Below, piece after piece: positions 1 to 9,448 of a stretch of 45,472 nucleotides of DNA. The translations under genes were made by a program, and so were the position numbers. Origin of the DNA: Planctomycetota bacterium (GTDB lineage: Bacteria > Planctomycetota > Planctomycetia > Pirellulales > Pirellulaceae); the NCBI GenBank assembly GCA_024277285.1, contig JAJRVM010000016.1:1-45472 (forward strand), in the 5' to 3' direction. Below the pieces are notes generated by a model that worked only from the letters and a program-made list of their open reading frames with translations, was not told the DNA's origin and ran no database searches. Position 1 is the stretch's first letter, and each line of letters opens with the position of its first letter.

Positions 1-1000
1 AATGATGTTAGAACACGTACGGAATGCTGGTGCCACTGCATGCTCGAACGCGTTTTACGTCTCAATCGACTTATCACTACCAAACGTTCCACCAACACGC
101 CGCCACACACTGCACGCAGTGCGAACCGGTTTCCAATGGTAGCTCGATTGACGCTTCACACTGCTCAACTCGGCGTTTGCGTGGTGGCATCGGTTTATTG
201 CTTTGCTGGGTGGAATGATGTTGGAAAACGTACGGAATTCTGGTGCCACTGCATGCTCGAACGCGTTTTACAGTTCGATCGACTCATCACTGCCAACCGC
301 ACCGCCACCACGCCGCCACACACTGCACGCAGTGCGAACCGGTTTCCAATGGTAGCTCGATTGACGCTTCACACTGCTCAACTCGGCGTTTGAGTGTTCG
401 CATCGACTTGCGCTTTGTTGGGGGATCTGATACTGGAAAACGTACGGAATGAGCAGTGGCACGGACGCGCTCGAACGCGTTTTACAGTTCGATCGACTTA
501 TCACTACCAAACGCTTAACCACCACGCCGCCACACACTGCACGCAGTGCGAACCGGCGAACCGTTTTCCCATGGTAGCTCGATTGACGCTTCACACTGCT
601 CAACTCGGCGTTTGAGTATATGCGTCGATTTGCAACTTTGTTGGGGTGCATGGAGTTGGAAAACGTACGGAATGAGCAGTGGCACGGACGCGCTCGAACG
701 CGTTTTACAGTTCGATCGACTTATCACTGCCAACCGCACCGCCACCACGCCGCCACACACTGCACGCAGTGCGAACCGGCGAACCGTTTTCCATCTTGCA
801 GCTCGATCGACGCTTCACACTGCTCAACTCGGCGTTTGCGTGTTCGCATCGACTTGCGCTTTGTTGGGGGATCTGATACTGGAAAACGTACGGAATGAGC
901 AGTGGCACGGACGCGCTCGAACGCGTTTTACAGTTCAATCGACTTATCACTGCCAAACGCTTAACCAACACGCCGTCACACACTGCACGCAGTGCGAAGC
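1..1000. repeat. Tandem array of ~213-223 bp repeats (about 4.6 units)
   Basis: The decamer CGTACGGAAT recurs at 16, 229, 441, 664 and 887, giving periods of 213, 212, 223 and 223 bp. Each unit contains a GCTCGAACGCGTTTTAC block, a CACTGC-AC-GCAGTG inverted repeat, a block ending in TCACACTGCTCAACTCGGCG, and a more variable stretch. The last unit breaks off near 1000. The 11 bp difference in length comes from an extra copy of GCGAACCG next to the inverted repeat in units 3 and 4. Open frames here are by-products of the repetition, and no gene is supported. Related single copies lie near 10505, 18720 and 45044, so this is a local amplification of a dispersed family. The array may continue left of the window. 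Confidence 0.9.
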
Positions 1001-1605
1001 TGCGCCGCACCACCGAGCAGATCGTCCGATGGGAGAGCATTCTGCACGCGTCTCCACGCTGGACGCTCGACTCGCGACTTTGGCGCAGAGCTCCAGCGAG
1101 TTCCCATCCCAACACGAGTGACGGTGGCCAACCCGGGTACCCCATGCCCCCCACACTCGCTACACCCCGCGACCGTCCGACAAGAAAGTGTTGAGCTGCC
1201 AGCCAAGTTTCGGCAATCTGATATAGCCAGACGGCGCAAATCGTGCGATCATTCCATCTCCAGCATCCCACGCAGCTTTCGTCGGCGCTTCCCGCAAGCC
1301 GGGAGGTCTCGTTGGAGCAACAGACGCGCATAGCCGGATCCGCCAGAGCGCGCAGTTCCGGGTGTGCGGTTTCGCGAGTGGATCTGAGAGGCAAAACAAC
1401 ACGACCGCCACGGGCGCATGCTCGAAAGCGGAGACCGAGTCACCGCATAGAGGGACTGGAAATTAGGGACTGGCAATCCGAGTGCCCAAGCGCCAGGTGA
1501 ATTGTACAGGTTCCAGCCGACCTCATCGATTACAGCGCGCGGTACGAACGATACATATCGAACCATCCAAAGTCTACCCATCCAAAGTCTACGGAATCTT
1601 GCAGC
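1001..1605. other. Gene-free spacer with a 15 bp direct repeat
   Basis: I see no convincing gene between the repeat array and the glycosyltransferase. A perfect 15 bp tandem duplication (CCATCCAAAGTCTAC twice, 1563-1592) lies 13 bp before the ATG at 1606, where a promoter or ribosome-binding region would be expected. No clear Shine-Dalgarno sequence is visible. Confidence 0.5.
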
Positions 1606-4080
1606 ATGGACGCCGCACATAACGTTTCCTTTTCCGCGAGCGCACCGCGACTCGACGAACGGAACGTCACAAAGCACACTCCAAGCATCTCCTTGGTATT
1701 GCCGGCATACAACGAACAGGAAGTCATAGCGCAAGCGATCTGCGAAGCGGACGAGGCTTTGGCCGGCATCACCACGGATTACGAAATACTAGTCGTGGAC
1801 GACGGCAGCGATGACAACACGGTTTCCGTCGCGCAGCGAGAATCGGCACGACACGACACGGTTCGCGTATTGTCGCACGACCAGAATCGCGGTTATGGTG
1901 CGGCGCTGCGCACGGGTTTCCGAGCGGCCACGAAAGAATACGTCGGTTTCACCGACGCCGACTGCCAATTCGATCTACATCAACTCAACCGCCTGGTGAT
2001 GCTCCTTTCGAGTTGCGACATTGCTTGTGGATACCGTATTGATCGCCAGGATGGCCCCATCCGCAGTCTCTATTCCAAGGTCTACAACTTTGTCGTGCGT
2101 TTGTTGTTGGGCACGGGAGTGCGTGACTGCGATTGTGCCATGAAACTGTTCCGCCGCGACGCGCTCGAGTCGATTCCATTTCGCAGCAACGGTTTCCTGA
2201 TCAACGCGGAAATACTAGCGTTGGCCAACATGCAAGGCAAGCGTGTTGTCGAAGTGGGTGTCAACCACCGCCCGCGTCCACGTGGAACGAGCACGGTATC
2301 TTTCTTGCATGTAGTGCCCGTATTGATGGCGCTGCTACGGTTCTGGTGGTCGCGCATCCAGTTCCCGGCGCGTTCACCACACCCGGCGCCGGCATCTCAT
2401 GGGGCGGACGCCACGCGCACGGTTTTGACAACCCTGTCGTTAGGCCTTCTCTGTGCCGTCGTCTTCTTCATGAACTTGTCGTACCCCTTAATCGAACCGG
2501 ACGAAAACCGATACGCGCAGATTGCCTTGGAGATGGTCCAAAGCGGAAACTATCTTGTGCCGCATCTACAAGGTGAACCGTACCTGGACAAACCTCCTTT
2601 GCTCTACTGGACGACGGCCGCCAGCTTCAAGGCATTCGGCATCAACGAGTTTTCCGCGCGGCTGGTCTCCGCACTGGCTGCCACCTGGACGATCCTCTTT
2701 ACATTCGTACTTGGCCAGCGGTTTCTCGGTCGCCGCGTCGCGTTGATCGGCGCCATCATGCTGTTCCTCAGCATGGGCTTCGTCCTCGCCGGTCGATATG
2801 TGATTCTCGACGGCCTGTTGACTTCATTTACCACCACCAGTCTGCTCGCCGGCTACCTGGCGATCCGCAGCCGAAAACTGCGTTGGAGCTGGTGGATATT
2901 CGCAGCGTTGGCCTGCGGACTGGGGATCTTGACAAAAGGTCCCGTCGCGCTGATCCTGATCGCTCCCCCACTGCTAGGCGTGCAGCTACTCGGCCGCCGA
3001 GCGGCGCGCGCCCAACTGCGCCCGTGGCTAGTCTGGTGCGCCGTTGCGACCGCAGTTGCCATGCCCTGGTTTGTAGCGGTCGCCGTCACTCAGCCTGAGT
3101 TCGTCGGTTACTTCGTCTGGAAGCACCACATCGTTCGATTCCTGTCGGCATTCGATCACCAGGCACCAGCCTGGTATTACATCCCGGTCCTACTGATCGG
3201 CATGTTCCCTTGCTCGCTACTGGCAGCGCCGGTCGTGGCGTTCCTCGTCGGGCGTTCGGCAAAGCTGCGTCGGGTTCGTTCGGAAGAACTCGGCTTCGTG
3301 GTGCTTGCCGCCACATGGATCTTCGTCTTCTTTTCGGCATCGAGCTGTAAGCTGCCCACCTACGTCTTGCCGGCCGCCCCCCTGCTGTGCCTGATCGCCG
3401 CCGTCCCGCTCAACCTCCTGTTGGCTGGCCAGCGTCCGCACCTGCCACTGGAAACACTGACGTTGCACTTGCCCCGTTGGGCTACGGCCGCAGCATTGCT
3501 GGTCGGCTCGGGTTTAGCCATCGCCGACCTGCTGCTCCAGCCCCATCAAGGGAGCGAGCAGGTGCTGAACTGGCTCGTGCTGGCCGCCACAGGGATCTAC
3601 CTGGCCAGCCTGCCGGCGACCTCTTACTTGCATACGCGACGGATGTCCCCCTGGATCATTACCGCGGCCGCATCGGGCCTCATCATGGTCTTCGCGTTTC
3701 AGAAATTCGTGCCGCAGTTCGCCGCACATCGCTCCGTCCACGCCAACGCCGCGCGCATCCAGGTTGCCCCCGATGGGCATGTGTTGCCCGTGGTCTACCT
3801 GGACTGGCAAATTGATGGTCAGTCACTCTATTTCCAGCGACGTGGAATCGACTTTTTTTCCGAAGAGAACATGAGCGAACTGACTCAGTATGCGCGCGCT
3901 CACGGCAACATCGTCCTGGTCGCCAACACGAGTGGCGCTGATCAGCTGCGCGAAAAGTTGGGAGATGAGGCCATCTTCACCAAGCTGCCTGGCGCGCGCG
4001 GACGACTCTATGTCGTCTCCACCCCCTCCAATCAGGCAACCTTTGTCGGCACGCGTGACACCCAGTCTACGCGGCGTTGA
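1606..4080 (+). CDS. Fused GT2 polyprenyl-phosphate glycosyltransferase and ArnT/PMT-type GT-C transferase
   Basis: This is an 824-residue two-domain membrane protein. Residues ~27-250 form a GT2 domain of the DPM1/ArnC/GtrB type, with LPAYNEQE, VVDDGSDDN, FTDADCQ and the DCDCAMKLF segment typical of polyprenyl-phosphate sugar synthases. From ~270 onward there are about a dozen hydrophobic helices. The first loop has EPDENRYAQI and YLDKPPLLYW, the signature of ArnT/PMT_2 enzymes that move a sugar from a polyprenyl-phosphate donor to an acceptor such as lipid A or protein. Such steps are normally split between two proteins. The fusion suggests that the donor is made and used by one polypeptide. 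Neither sugar nor acceptor can be read from sequence. The ATG at 1606 is the first in frame, but the ribosome-binding site is weak. The neighbours give no pathway context. Confidence 0.9.
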   Translation: MDAAHNVSFSASAPRLDERNVTKHTPSISLVLPAYNEQEVIAQAICEADEALAGITTDYEILVVDDGSDDNTVSVAQRESARHDTVRVLSHDQNRGYGAALRTGFRAATKEYVGFTDADCQFDLHQLNRLVMLLSSCDIACGYRIDRQDGPIRSLYSKVYNFVVRLLLGTGVRDCDCAMKLFRRDALESIPFRSNGFLINAEILALANMQGKRVVEVGVNHRPRPRGTSTVSFLHVVPVLMALLRFWWSRIQFPARSPHPAPASHGADATRTVLTTLSLGLLCAVVFFMNLSYPLIEPDENRYAQIALEMVQSGNYLVPHLQGEPYLDKPPLLYWTTAASFKAFGINEFSARLVSALAATWTILFTFVLGQRFLGRRVALIGAIMLFLSMGFVLAGRYVILDGLLTSFTTTSLLAGYLAIRSRKLRWSWWIFAALACGLGILTKGPVALILIAPPLLGVQLLGRRAARAQLRPWLVWCAVATAVAMPWFVAVAVTQPEFVGYFVWKHHIVRFLSAFDHQAPAWYYIPVLLIGMFPCSLLAAPVVAFLVGRSAKLRRVRSEELGFVVLAATWIFVFFSASSCKLPTYVLPAAPLLCLIAAVPLNLLLAGQRPHLPLETLTLHLPRWATAAALLVGSGLAIADLLLQPHQGSEQVLNWLVLAATGIYLASLPATSYLHTRRMSPWIITAAASGLIMVFAFQKFVPQFAAHRSVHANAARIQVAPDGHVLPVVYLDWQIDGQSLYFQRRGIDFFSEENMSELTQYARAHGNIVLVANTSGADQLREKLGDEAIFTKLPGARGRLYVVSTPSNQATFVGTRDTQSTRR

Positions 4081-4703
4081 TCGCGCCGCTCGGGATTCCA
4101 TGTCGAGCTGCAACGCCAAGTTTACAGGGGACCGTCCGTCGAGAATGTCGCCGACGCGCCGAAGCTGAACGCGGTGAACCACCGCATCCCGGCACGCTCG
4201 GAGCCACGCGTTGCCCCAGCTGCCTGCTTCAAAACCATTCACCGGCCGCGGCCGCGATCGGTTACTTTTTTCTTGCCCGCCATTTTCTTTGCCCTCCCAG
4301 GAGAACAACCTGAACGCCACTCACTTCGCGGCAGCAGCAAAGGGCAAAGAGATAGCATTGGATGGATTGCGTTGCGACCGGGCAGCTACCTGCCCATGTT
4401 CGAGCGTAACGCACGTTAATTCGGAAAAAGATCCGACACGTGTCGCTCCATCGCAAGACGGCCGCAGAAACGGGCTTATTAGCCGTCCCACCACCTCTCA
4501 ACTCGAGATTCTCGACTCTCATCTCTGGACTTTTTCCCCGCGTGTGACCAAACGTGTCACCCATCCTGCGATACACCTAATAGCCGAGAGGAAACGGGCC
4601 GCAAACGGCTCCATCCACTCCGCAACGTCAACGTACGGCACGATTTGTGGTGTGAGCAAACGTGGCGAGGGAAAAGGAAACAGAAAAAGGGAAGAGGTGA
4701 GTC
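4081..4703. other. Gene-free spacer
   Basis: No supported gene lies in these 620 bases. A short inverted repeat, GTGAC-caaacgt-GTCAC, lies near 4545. The end of the spacer carries the ribosome-binding site (GAAGAGGTGAG) of the next gene. Confidence 0.4.
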
Positions 4704-4997
4704 ATGGCGAAATTCTACGTCGAGTCGGGTTCGGTCGAATTGGTCTTACAAGCACGGTCGGCTCGTGAAGCTGCGGTCAAGGCATTCCAATGGTCATGCG
4801 ATCGCCAAGCCGGTATCCAAGCCGCTTGCCCGCTCGAGCATGTGCAGTTGGCTGAACAACTTGGTTGGCAACTCGAGGAGACGATTCGGGTTAGCGAACG
4901 TGGGTTCCAACAAATGGACGCACGTGTGTTCGACACACTCGACATCGTGGCCGCGTGGCAGGGGTTCGCATTCCCTTGGGCCTCCCAACAAGTGTGA
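4704..4997 (+). CDS. Small conserved hypothetical protein (97 aa)
   Basis: The protein begins MAKFYVESGSVELVL and continues with an ARSAREAAVKAFQW segment. I associate this pattern with small planctomycete proteins of unknown function, but this is recollection rather than a search. A good Shine-Dalgarno sequence (AGAGGTGAG) precedes the ATG. No signal peptide, membrane segment or cysteine motif is evident. It looks like a soluble alpha/beta domain and stands alone in its own transcription unit. The function is unknown. Confidence 0.75.
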   Translation: MAKFYVESGSVELVLQARSAREAAVKAFQWSCDRQAGIQAACPLEHVQLAEQLGWQLEETIRVSERGFQQMDARVFDTLDIVAAWQGFAFPWASQQV

Positions 4998-5252
4998 TGG
5001 GTGCAACACACCTTTGGAATCGCCTGCGGACGGGCTCCGCGTTTGGGCACAGCGCATGTGCCCAGCGCAGCTTGAAAGTCGAGGTTTTGCAACGATTGTT
5101 GGGGTTGCACAGTACATCGAGCCGGCGCTATGAGTTATAAAGGGAGTTGCCGCCGAACGTTACGGGTGCAGGCGGCCCACCCTTCGGGGGATCGCTTGCG
5201 GGAAGACGCTTGCGGAAAATGCGATCCGGGAGACGCTGCCGAGGAGACGACT

Positions 5253-5849
5253 ATGAGCACCGAGACTTGTTCGGTTGTTGTCGAGCACGCCGATGTCCAC
5301 TTCACCGTTGCGGGCCCGGAGGGGGCGCCGGTCGTGCTGCTGTTACATGGAGCCAGTTTTTCGTCTGCCACTTGGCAGGAAATCGGCACGATCGATCTGT
5401 TGGTCCAAGCCGGGTTTCGCGTCTACAGCCTGGATCTACCCGGCTTCGGGCAATCTCAGGCGACGGAGATTCCAACCACGAAGTGGCTGCGCAAGTTTCT
5501 AACGGCGGTCGGTATTCAGTCACCGATCGTGGTGTCGCCATCGATGAGTGGTCGGTTTTCGCTGCCGCTGGTCACGGAATATCCCGACCTCGTGGCCGGG
5601 CTGGTCCTCGTCGCGCCGGTTAAAGTACCGCATTACATTGACGACCTTCATCTCGTTCAGTGCCCGGTCCTGATCGTTTGGGGAGAAAACGACAAGTTGA
5701 TTCCGTTAGAACAAGCGGACCAATTGGCCGCCACGATCCCCAACAGCCGGAAACTGGTAATTCGGGACGCTGGGCACGCCGCGTACATGGAAAAGGCTCA
5801 GGAATTCCACGCCGCATTGCTAGAGTTCCTCAAAGGACTAACCTCTTGA
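5253..5849 (+). CDS. ABHD14-like alpha/beta hydrolase
   Basis: This 198-residue alpha/beta-hydrolase has LLLHGASFS near the oxyanion site and a putative catalytic triad of Ser97 (in SPSMSGRFSLP), Asp147 (GENDKLIP) and His175 (DAGHAAYME). The nucleophile elbow is S-x-S-x-S rather than G-x-S-x-G. SPS-x-SG-x-x-SLP is how I recall human ABHD14A/B, which are ~210 residues long and also end in HxxLLxFLxGL. ABHD14B has been described as a lysine deacetylase that passes acetyl to CoA, but the bacterial substrate is unknown. I chose the ATG at 5253, preceded by GAGGAG, over a possible start at 5130, because the longer form adds 41 residues with no domain character. A generic esterase remains possible. 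Confidence 0.85.
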   Translation: MSTETCSVVVEHADVHFTVAGPEGAPVVLLLHGASFSSATWQEIGTIDLLVQAGFRVYSLDLPGFGQSQATEIPTTKWLRKFLTAVGIQSPIVVSPSMSGRFSLPLVTEYPDLVAGLVLVAPVKVPHYIDDLHLVQCPVLIVWGENDKLIPLEQADQLAATIPNSRKLVIRDAGHAAYMEKAQEFHAALLEFLKGLTS

Positions 5850-6050
5850 TCGCGACGGTACGCGAAAATCCAGCTTGCACAACTCCGACTAACGGCAAAC
5901 AAGAACTGATGACTCAAGGCGGATGATTCCATGCGTTTTTGCTCTCTCTCGTCGCGTGCCGCGGCGTGTTCCTCACGGCCGTATGCCTCGCACGGCTTCA
6001 CGGCCTTCAGCCGACTGCAATCTCAACCTCGTATCGGCTTTGGGAGCTTG

Positions 6051-7811
6051 ATGCGAGTTGCTCTTCTCGCCGTGCCGCTGTTGATAACCACAGGGCTCGC
6101 CCTGCCAGCCCAGGCCGACGTGCGTGCCGACATGCGTTGGGTTGAAACCGAGCTTGCGCTGGCTCCAAACGGAACCGCGATGATCCAGTACAAGATTCGT
6201 TGGCAGGTCAAACGTGGCACCATGGGGGGATTCTACTTCCAGGGTGAGAGTGGGAATATTGATTGGCATCGGCCTGGATGCGGAGCACTAACGACCAACG
6301 GCACGAAGTACCAGCTCGACATCAAGAACCTCGGCAACCGCTGGGATGTCTTATTGGCCGACGGCCAGCGTTTTGGGCCCGGTGAAATCACGTTTGTGCT
6401 AACCTACTTCACCAACATTTCCAAGTCAGGCTTCCTGGCCCGGACGACTTCCGCCGAACATGGCGACTTGATTGTATTGAACTGGGCTCCGGTCCAATGG
6501 GACGAACCACTGGAGCACGAGACCGTCTCGGTCCGCTGGCCGATCGAAGTCACTCAATCGACACTGACACTCGCAGATGCCACGACGTTGGGATTCCGTA
6601 GCGAGCCGTTCGTGAACAAGCGTTACGTGTTGAGCTATACCGGAATACAAGGAAAGTCCGTCACGATGCCGGAAGCACCGGTGGAGAAAGAAAGATACTT
6701 TTGCGTAAGAGCTCACCGCAAGAAGATCGCCGCGAAAGAAAAGTTTCCGTTGACGTATTATTTCCCGGTCGCCAAATTTCCGGCCAACGATCTGCCCCAT
6801 CGTGCTGCGGCAACGCTGCACTCCCCTGCCACGAACGCCACTCGCACACAGGGTCGAAACGCGACTTCGACACACATTGCGCCGCTGCCGGCGGGGCATG
6901 GTAATCAACCGGCCGAATCGAGTCAACAAAAATCGCGCCTGTTGCTTTTTGTCCTGGTCGCAGGATTGGCGGTCGTGGGTTTCCTGGTCATGATCGTCAA
7001 ACATCGCTCGCTTATCGTCGCCGGGCAAAAGCTCGAACAAGTGCAATGGGACCGCGACGACTGGGTGGTACCGAGCATCGAGCTGAAGAGCTTTCGGCGT
7101 AACGGCAAGGTCGCCAAACTCAACGAGATCGAAGCGGGGTATCTATGCGAGATCCCGCTCAAGACACTCGCCGGGCTCATGATCAAGGAGATGGAACGCA
7201 TGGGAGTCGTAAAGGTCCTTGACCAGGACCCACTCCAGCTCGAGCAGTTGGCCGCCCTGCCCGACGACGTCACCGACTATCACCAGGTGTTGCTCGACCA
7301 CATCCGTCCCGATGGCAGCGTGTCGCCAGACGTGCCTGGCGAGCTCGTACGGTCGATCACGCGCGGCATCCAGGAAAAGGCCTGGGACTGTGACCTCGAG
7401 GCGACGCAAAAACATTACCAGCAGGAGTTCGCCAAACAGTTTCGCCGAGCCCAACGCGAATCGGATGCGTTTTGGAGCGAAGATGAGGTCGACACGAACC
7501 GACCGTATAGCCGCGTTCAAACCTATTACCCGTTCTTCCATCACTACGGGTTGCAAGATACGACTAAGGCAAGTCCTCGCATCGAGCAGCTTGCCACTGC
7601 GATTCCCGACCCACAAGGATTGGCAGCCCACAGCTATTCATACTTCCTGTCCGGCGGCGCGGAACTGGGCAGTCAATACGTCGCGTCCGCTTGCCACAGC
7701 GCGTGCCACAGTGCCTGTCACAGCGCGTGTCATAGTGCCTGTCACAGCGCGTGTCACAGCGCGTGCCACAGTGCGTGTCACAGCGCGTGTGTCAGCGGAG
7801 GCGCACACTGA
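6051..7811 (+). CDS. Signal-anchored membrane protein with C-terminal CHSA-repeat tail; putative radical SAM substrate
   Basis: This 586-residue protein has a signal peptide (hydrophobic stretch, then PAQA-D), an exported beta-rich region (~25-290), one transmembrane helix (~297-317, LLLFVLVAGL..., followed by KHR) and a cytoplasmic part. The layout recalls DUF2207/TIGR04222-like membrane proteins, but I cannot confirm a family. The C-terminus is eight CHSA units plus a final C-V-S-G. Nine cysteines fall exactly every four residues, at 548 to 580. The predicted topology leaves this tail in the cytoplasm, where a radical SAM enzyme could reach it. The stop overlaps the next ATG (TGATG), so the two genes are probably translationally coupled. 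A longer form from 5931 is possible, but 6051 gives a compact signal peptide and has GGGAG upstream. Alternatively the tail could be an unmodified metal-binding Cys/His repeat. Confidence 0.85.
   Translation: MRVALLAVPLLITTGLALPAQADVRADMRWVETELALAPNGTAMIQYKIRWQVKRGTMGGFYFQGESGNIDWHRPGCGALTTNGTKYQLDIKNLGNRWDVLLADGQRFGPGEITFVLTYFTNISKSGFLARTTSAEHGDLIVLNWAPVQWDEPLEHETVSVRWPIEVTQSTLTLADATTLGFRSEPFVNKRYVLSYTGIQGKSVTMPEAPVEKERYFCVRAHRKKIAAKEKFPLTYYFPVAKFPANDLPHRAAATLHSPATNATRTQGRNATSTHIAPLPAGHGNQPAESSQQKSRLLLFVLVAGLAVVGFLVMIVKHRSLIVAGQKLEQVQWDRDDWVVPSIELKSFRRNGKVAKLNEIEAGYLCEIPLKTLAGLMIKEMERMGVVKVLDQDPLQLEQLAALPDDVTDYHQVLLDHIRPDGSVSPDVPGELVRSITRGIQEKAWDCDLEATQKHYQQEFAKQFRRAQRESDAFWSEDEVDTNRPYSRVQTYYPFFHHYGLQDTTKASPRIEQLATAIPDPQGLAAHSYSYFLSGGAELGSQYVASACHSACHSACHSACHSACHSACHSACHSACHSACVSGGAH
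7692..7790 (+). repeat. 12 bp coding repeat encoding (CHSA)8-C
   Basis: Eight 12 bp units encode Cys-His-Ser-Ala, followed by a ninth Cys codon. The units differ at synonymous positions (TGC/TGT, CAC/CAT, AGC/AGT, GCG/GCC) while the encoded residues stay the same. This suggests that the tetrapeptide is under selection and is not just recent slippage. Confidence 0.9.
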
Positions 7812-9403
7812 TGCTTGGTGCTGACTCACTGCCGATCCTGACGCACGAAGATGTTGCCATCGACAAACTGACGCAATTGGCGATCACGCCCGGCGAGCAA
7901 TTCCAAGAGACTGCGTCGGTAACCGACTCGTTGCGCACACCAGCCGACGGACCAGCCGACGGGAACGGGGCGCTTCGGTTCGGTTCTCGGCTGGAAGATC
8001 TCGATTGGATCGATCCTTTCGTCATCGCCATTCGCCCCTACGTGCGAGTGCGTTTGGAAGATGGCGTACTGATTAAGATGCCAATGGAAGTGCATCAACT
8101 GAACCACGCGGGATTAAGGTTGCTCGACCGTGCGTTACAAGGCCAATCAGCGCGGCAATTGGCCGAGGAGTTGGGCGCGGCGGACCATCCCGAGCGACTC
8201 TACCAGATCCACACGTTTTTTTGCGACCTGCGCGATCTGCTGCAACAGCGTCTCGGGGATGGACGCGGTCGGCCGACCACGCATGTTACCGAGTTCCGCG
8301 AGAGTTTCACCAAGTACCCGGTGCTGAGCGAAATCGCCGTCACCTACCGCTGCAACCTGGCCTGTTCGTTCTGTTACGCCGGCTGCGGAACGCCTGACGC
8401 CAGCCCCGGGAACGCCGCCCGGGAACGCCACCGGCCAAACTGGAGATTCTGGCGCAATACGGCGTGGTGGCAGCGACGCCATCCGCGCCGCGATCCGATG
8501 CGTCAAGAGATGACCGCCGAAGAAGTGATCGACGTGATCGATCAACTGGCGATGGTGGCAAAAGTACCAAGTGTCAGTTTCACGGGCGGTGAGTGCACGC
8601 TGCGTTCCGAATTGCCTCGCTTCATTGCACACGCTCGGCGCCGCGAGATGCGTGTGAATATCATAACCAACGGCGTGCTATGCGCATCGCGTCGCTACGT
8701 CGATTCACTTGCCGCCGCCGGACTGACGTCGGCCCAAGTCAGTCTCTCGGGGCCTAATGCCCAAATCCACGACGCGTTGGCGCAACGGCGCGGCACTTTC
8801 GACAAAGCGGTACAAGGGATCGAGAACCTGCGCGACGCCGGCTTGCACGTCCATACGAATACAACCATCTGTGAAGAGAACGCCGAGCATTTGCGCGGCA
8901 TGATCGATTTGGCCAAACGCCTGCAGCTGCCGCATGTTTCGATGAATATGATCATCCCCACCGGCACTCCCAATCTACCCCGGCACCAACGACTGAAAGT
9001 CTCGTATAGCCGCATCGGCCAATACGTGCTGCAAACCAAGGAATATGCGGATCGGCTTGGCGTTGAATTCCATTGGTACTCGCCCACCCCCTTCTGTATC
9101 TTCAACCCGATCGCACACGCGTTGGGCAACAAAGGCTGTGCGGCGTGTGATGGACTCGTGCATGTCTCGCCTTCCGGAGAAATCCTCCCCTGCTCCAGCT
9201 TCGCGCGCGGCGTCGGAAACGTGCTCGAGCAAGGTTTTGAAAACGTCTGGTTTGGGAAAGAGGCACAATACTACAAACAGAAACGGCAAGCCCATGCCAT
9301 CTGCCAGAAATGCGCTCACTTCGCACTCTGTCAGGGCGCATGCACCCTGTATTGGAGCGGCATGGGATACCAGGAATTGGTCGCAGCTCAACGAAATCGA
9401 TAG
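7811..9403 (+). CDS. Radical SAM/SPASM peptide maturase with N-terminal PqqD-like RRE domain
   Basis: This is a 530-residue protein. Residues ~72-150 (VRLEDGVLIKMPMEVHQLN..., then LDRALQGQSARQLAEEL) look like a PqqD/RRE peptide-recognition domain. The radical SAM cluster motif is Cys181-x3-Cys185-x2-Cys188 (CNLACSFC), with GGE at 259-261. The SPASM cysteines are 443, 446, 461, 498, 501, 507 and 511, in the CX2CX5CX3C pattern that binds auxiliary FeS clusters. Related enzymes form thioether or other cross-links in ribosomal peptides. Between the cluster motif and GGE is an unusually long, basic, Trp-rich insert (~192-240) with a 13 bp tandem duplication (8405-8429). The ATG at 7811 lies inside the upstream stop region (TGATG). 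The likely substrate is the CHSA tail encoded just before. Confidence 0.9.
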   Translation: MLGADSLPILTHEDVAIDKLTQLAITPGEQFQETASVTDSLRTPADGPADGNGALRFGSRLEDLDWIDPFVIAIRPYVRVRLEDGVLIKMPMEVHQLNHAGLRLLDRALQGQSARQLAEELGAADHPERLYQIHTFFCDLRDLLQQRLGDGRGRPTTHVTEFRESFTKYPVLSEIAVTYRCNLACSFCYAGCGTPDASPGNAARERHRPNWRFWRNTAWWQRRHPRRDPMRQEMTAEEVIDVIDQLAMVAKVPSVSFTGGECTLRSELPRFIAHARRREMRVNIITNGVLCASRRYVDSLAAAGLTSAQVSLSGPNAQIHDALAQRRGTFDKAVQGIENLRDAGLHVHTNTTICEENAEHLRGMIDLAKRLQLPHVSMNMIIPTGTPNLPRHQRLKVSYSRIGQYVLQTKEYADRLGVEFHWYSPTPFCIFNPIAHALGNKGCAACDGLVHVSPSGEILPCSSFARGVGNVLEQGFENVWFGKEAQYYKQKRQAHAICQKCAHFALCQGACTLYWSGMGYQELVAAQRNR

Positions 9404-9448
9404 AAGCAATAACGAATACCGACGCCTACTGTTGAAGAGGTTTTTACC

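Noticed and set aside
1..1000. CRISPR array
   Set aside because: The units are over 200 bp and nearly identical throughout, so there is no short repeat with unique spacers and no cas gene.
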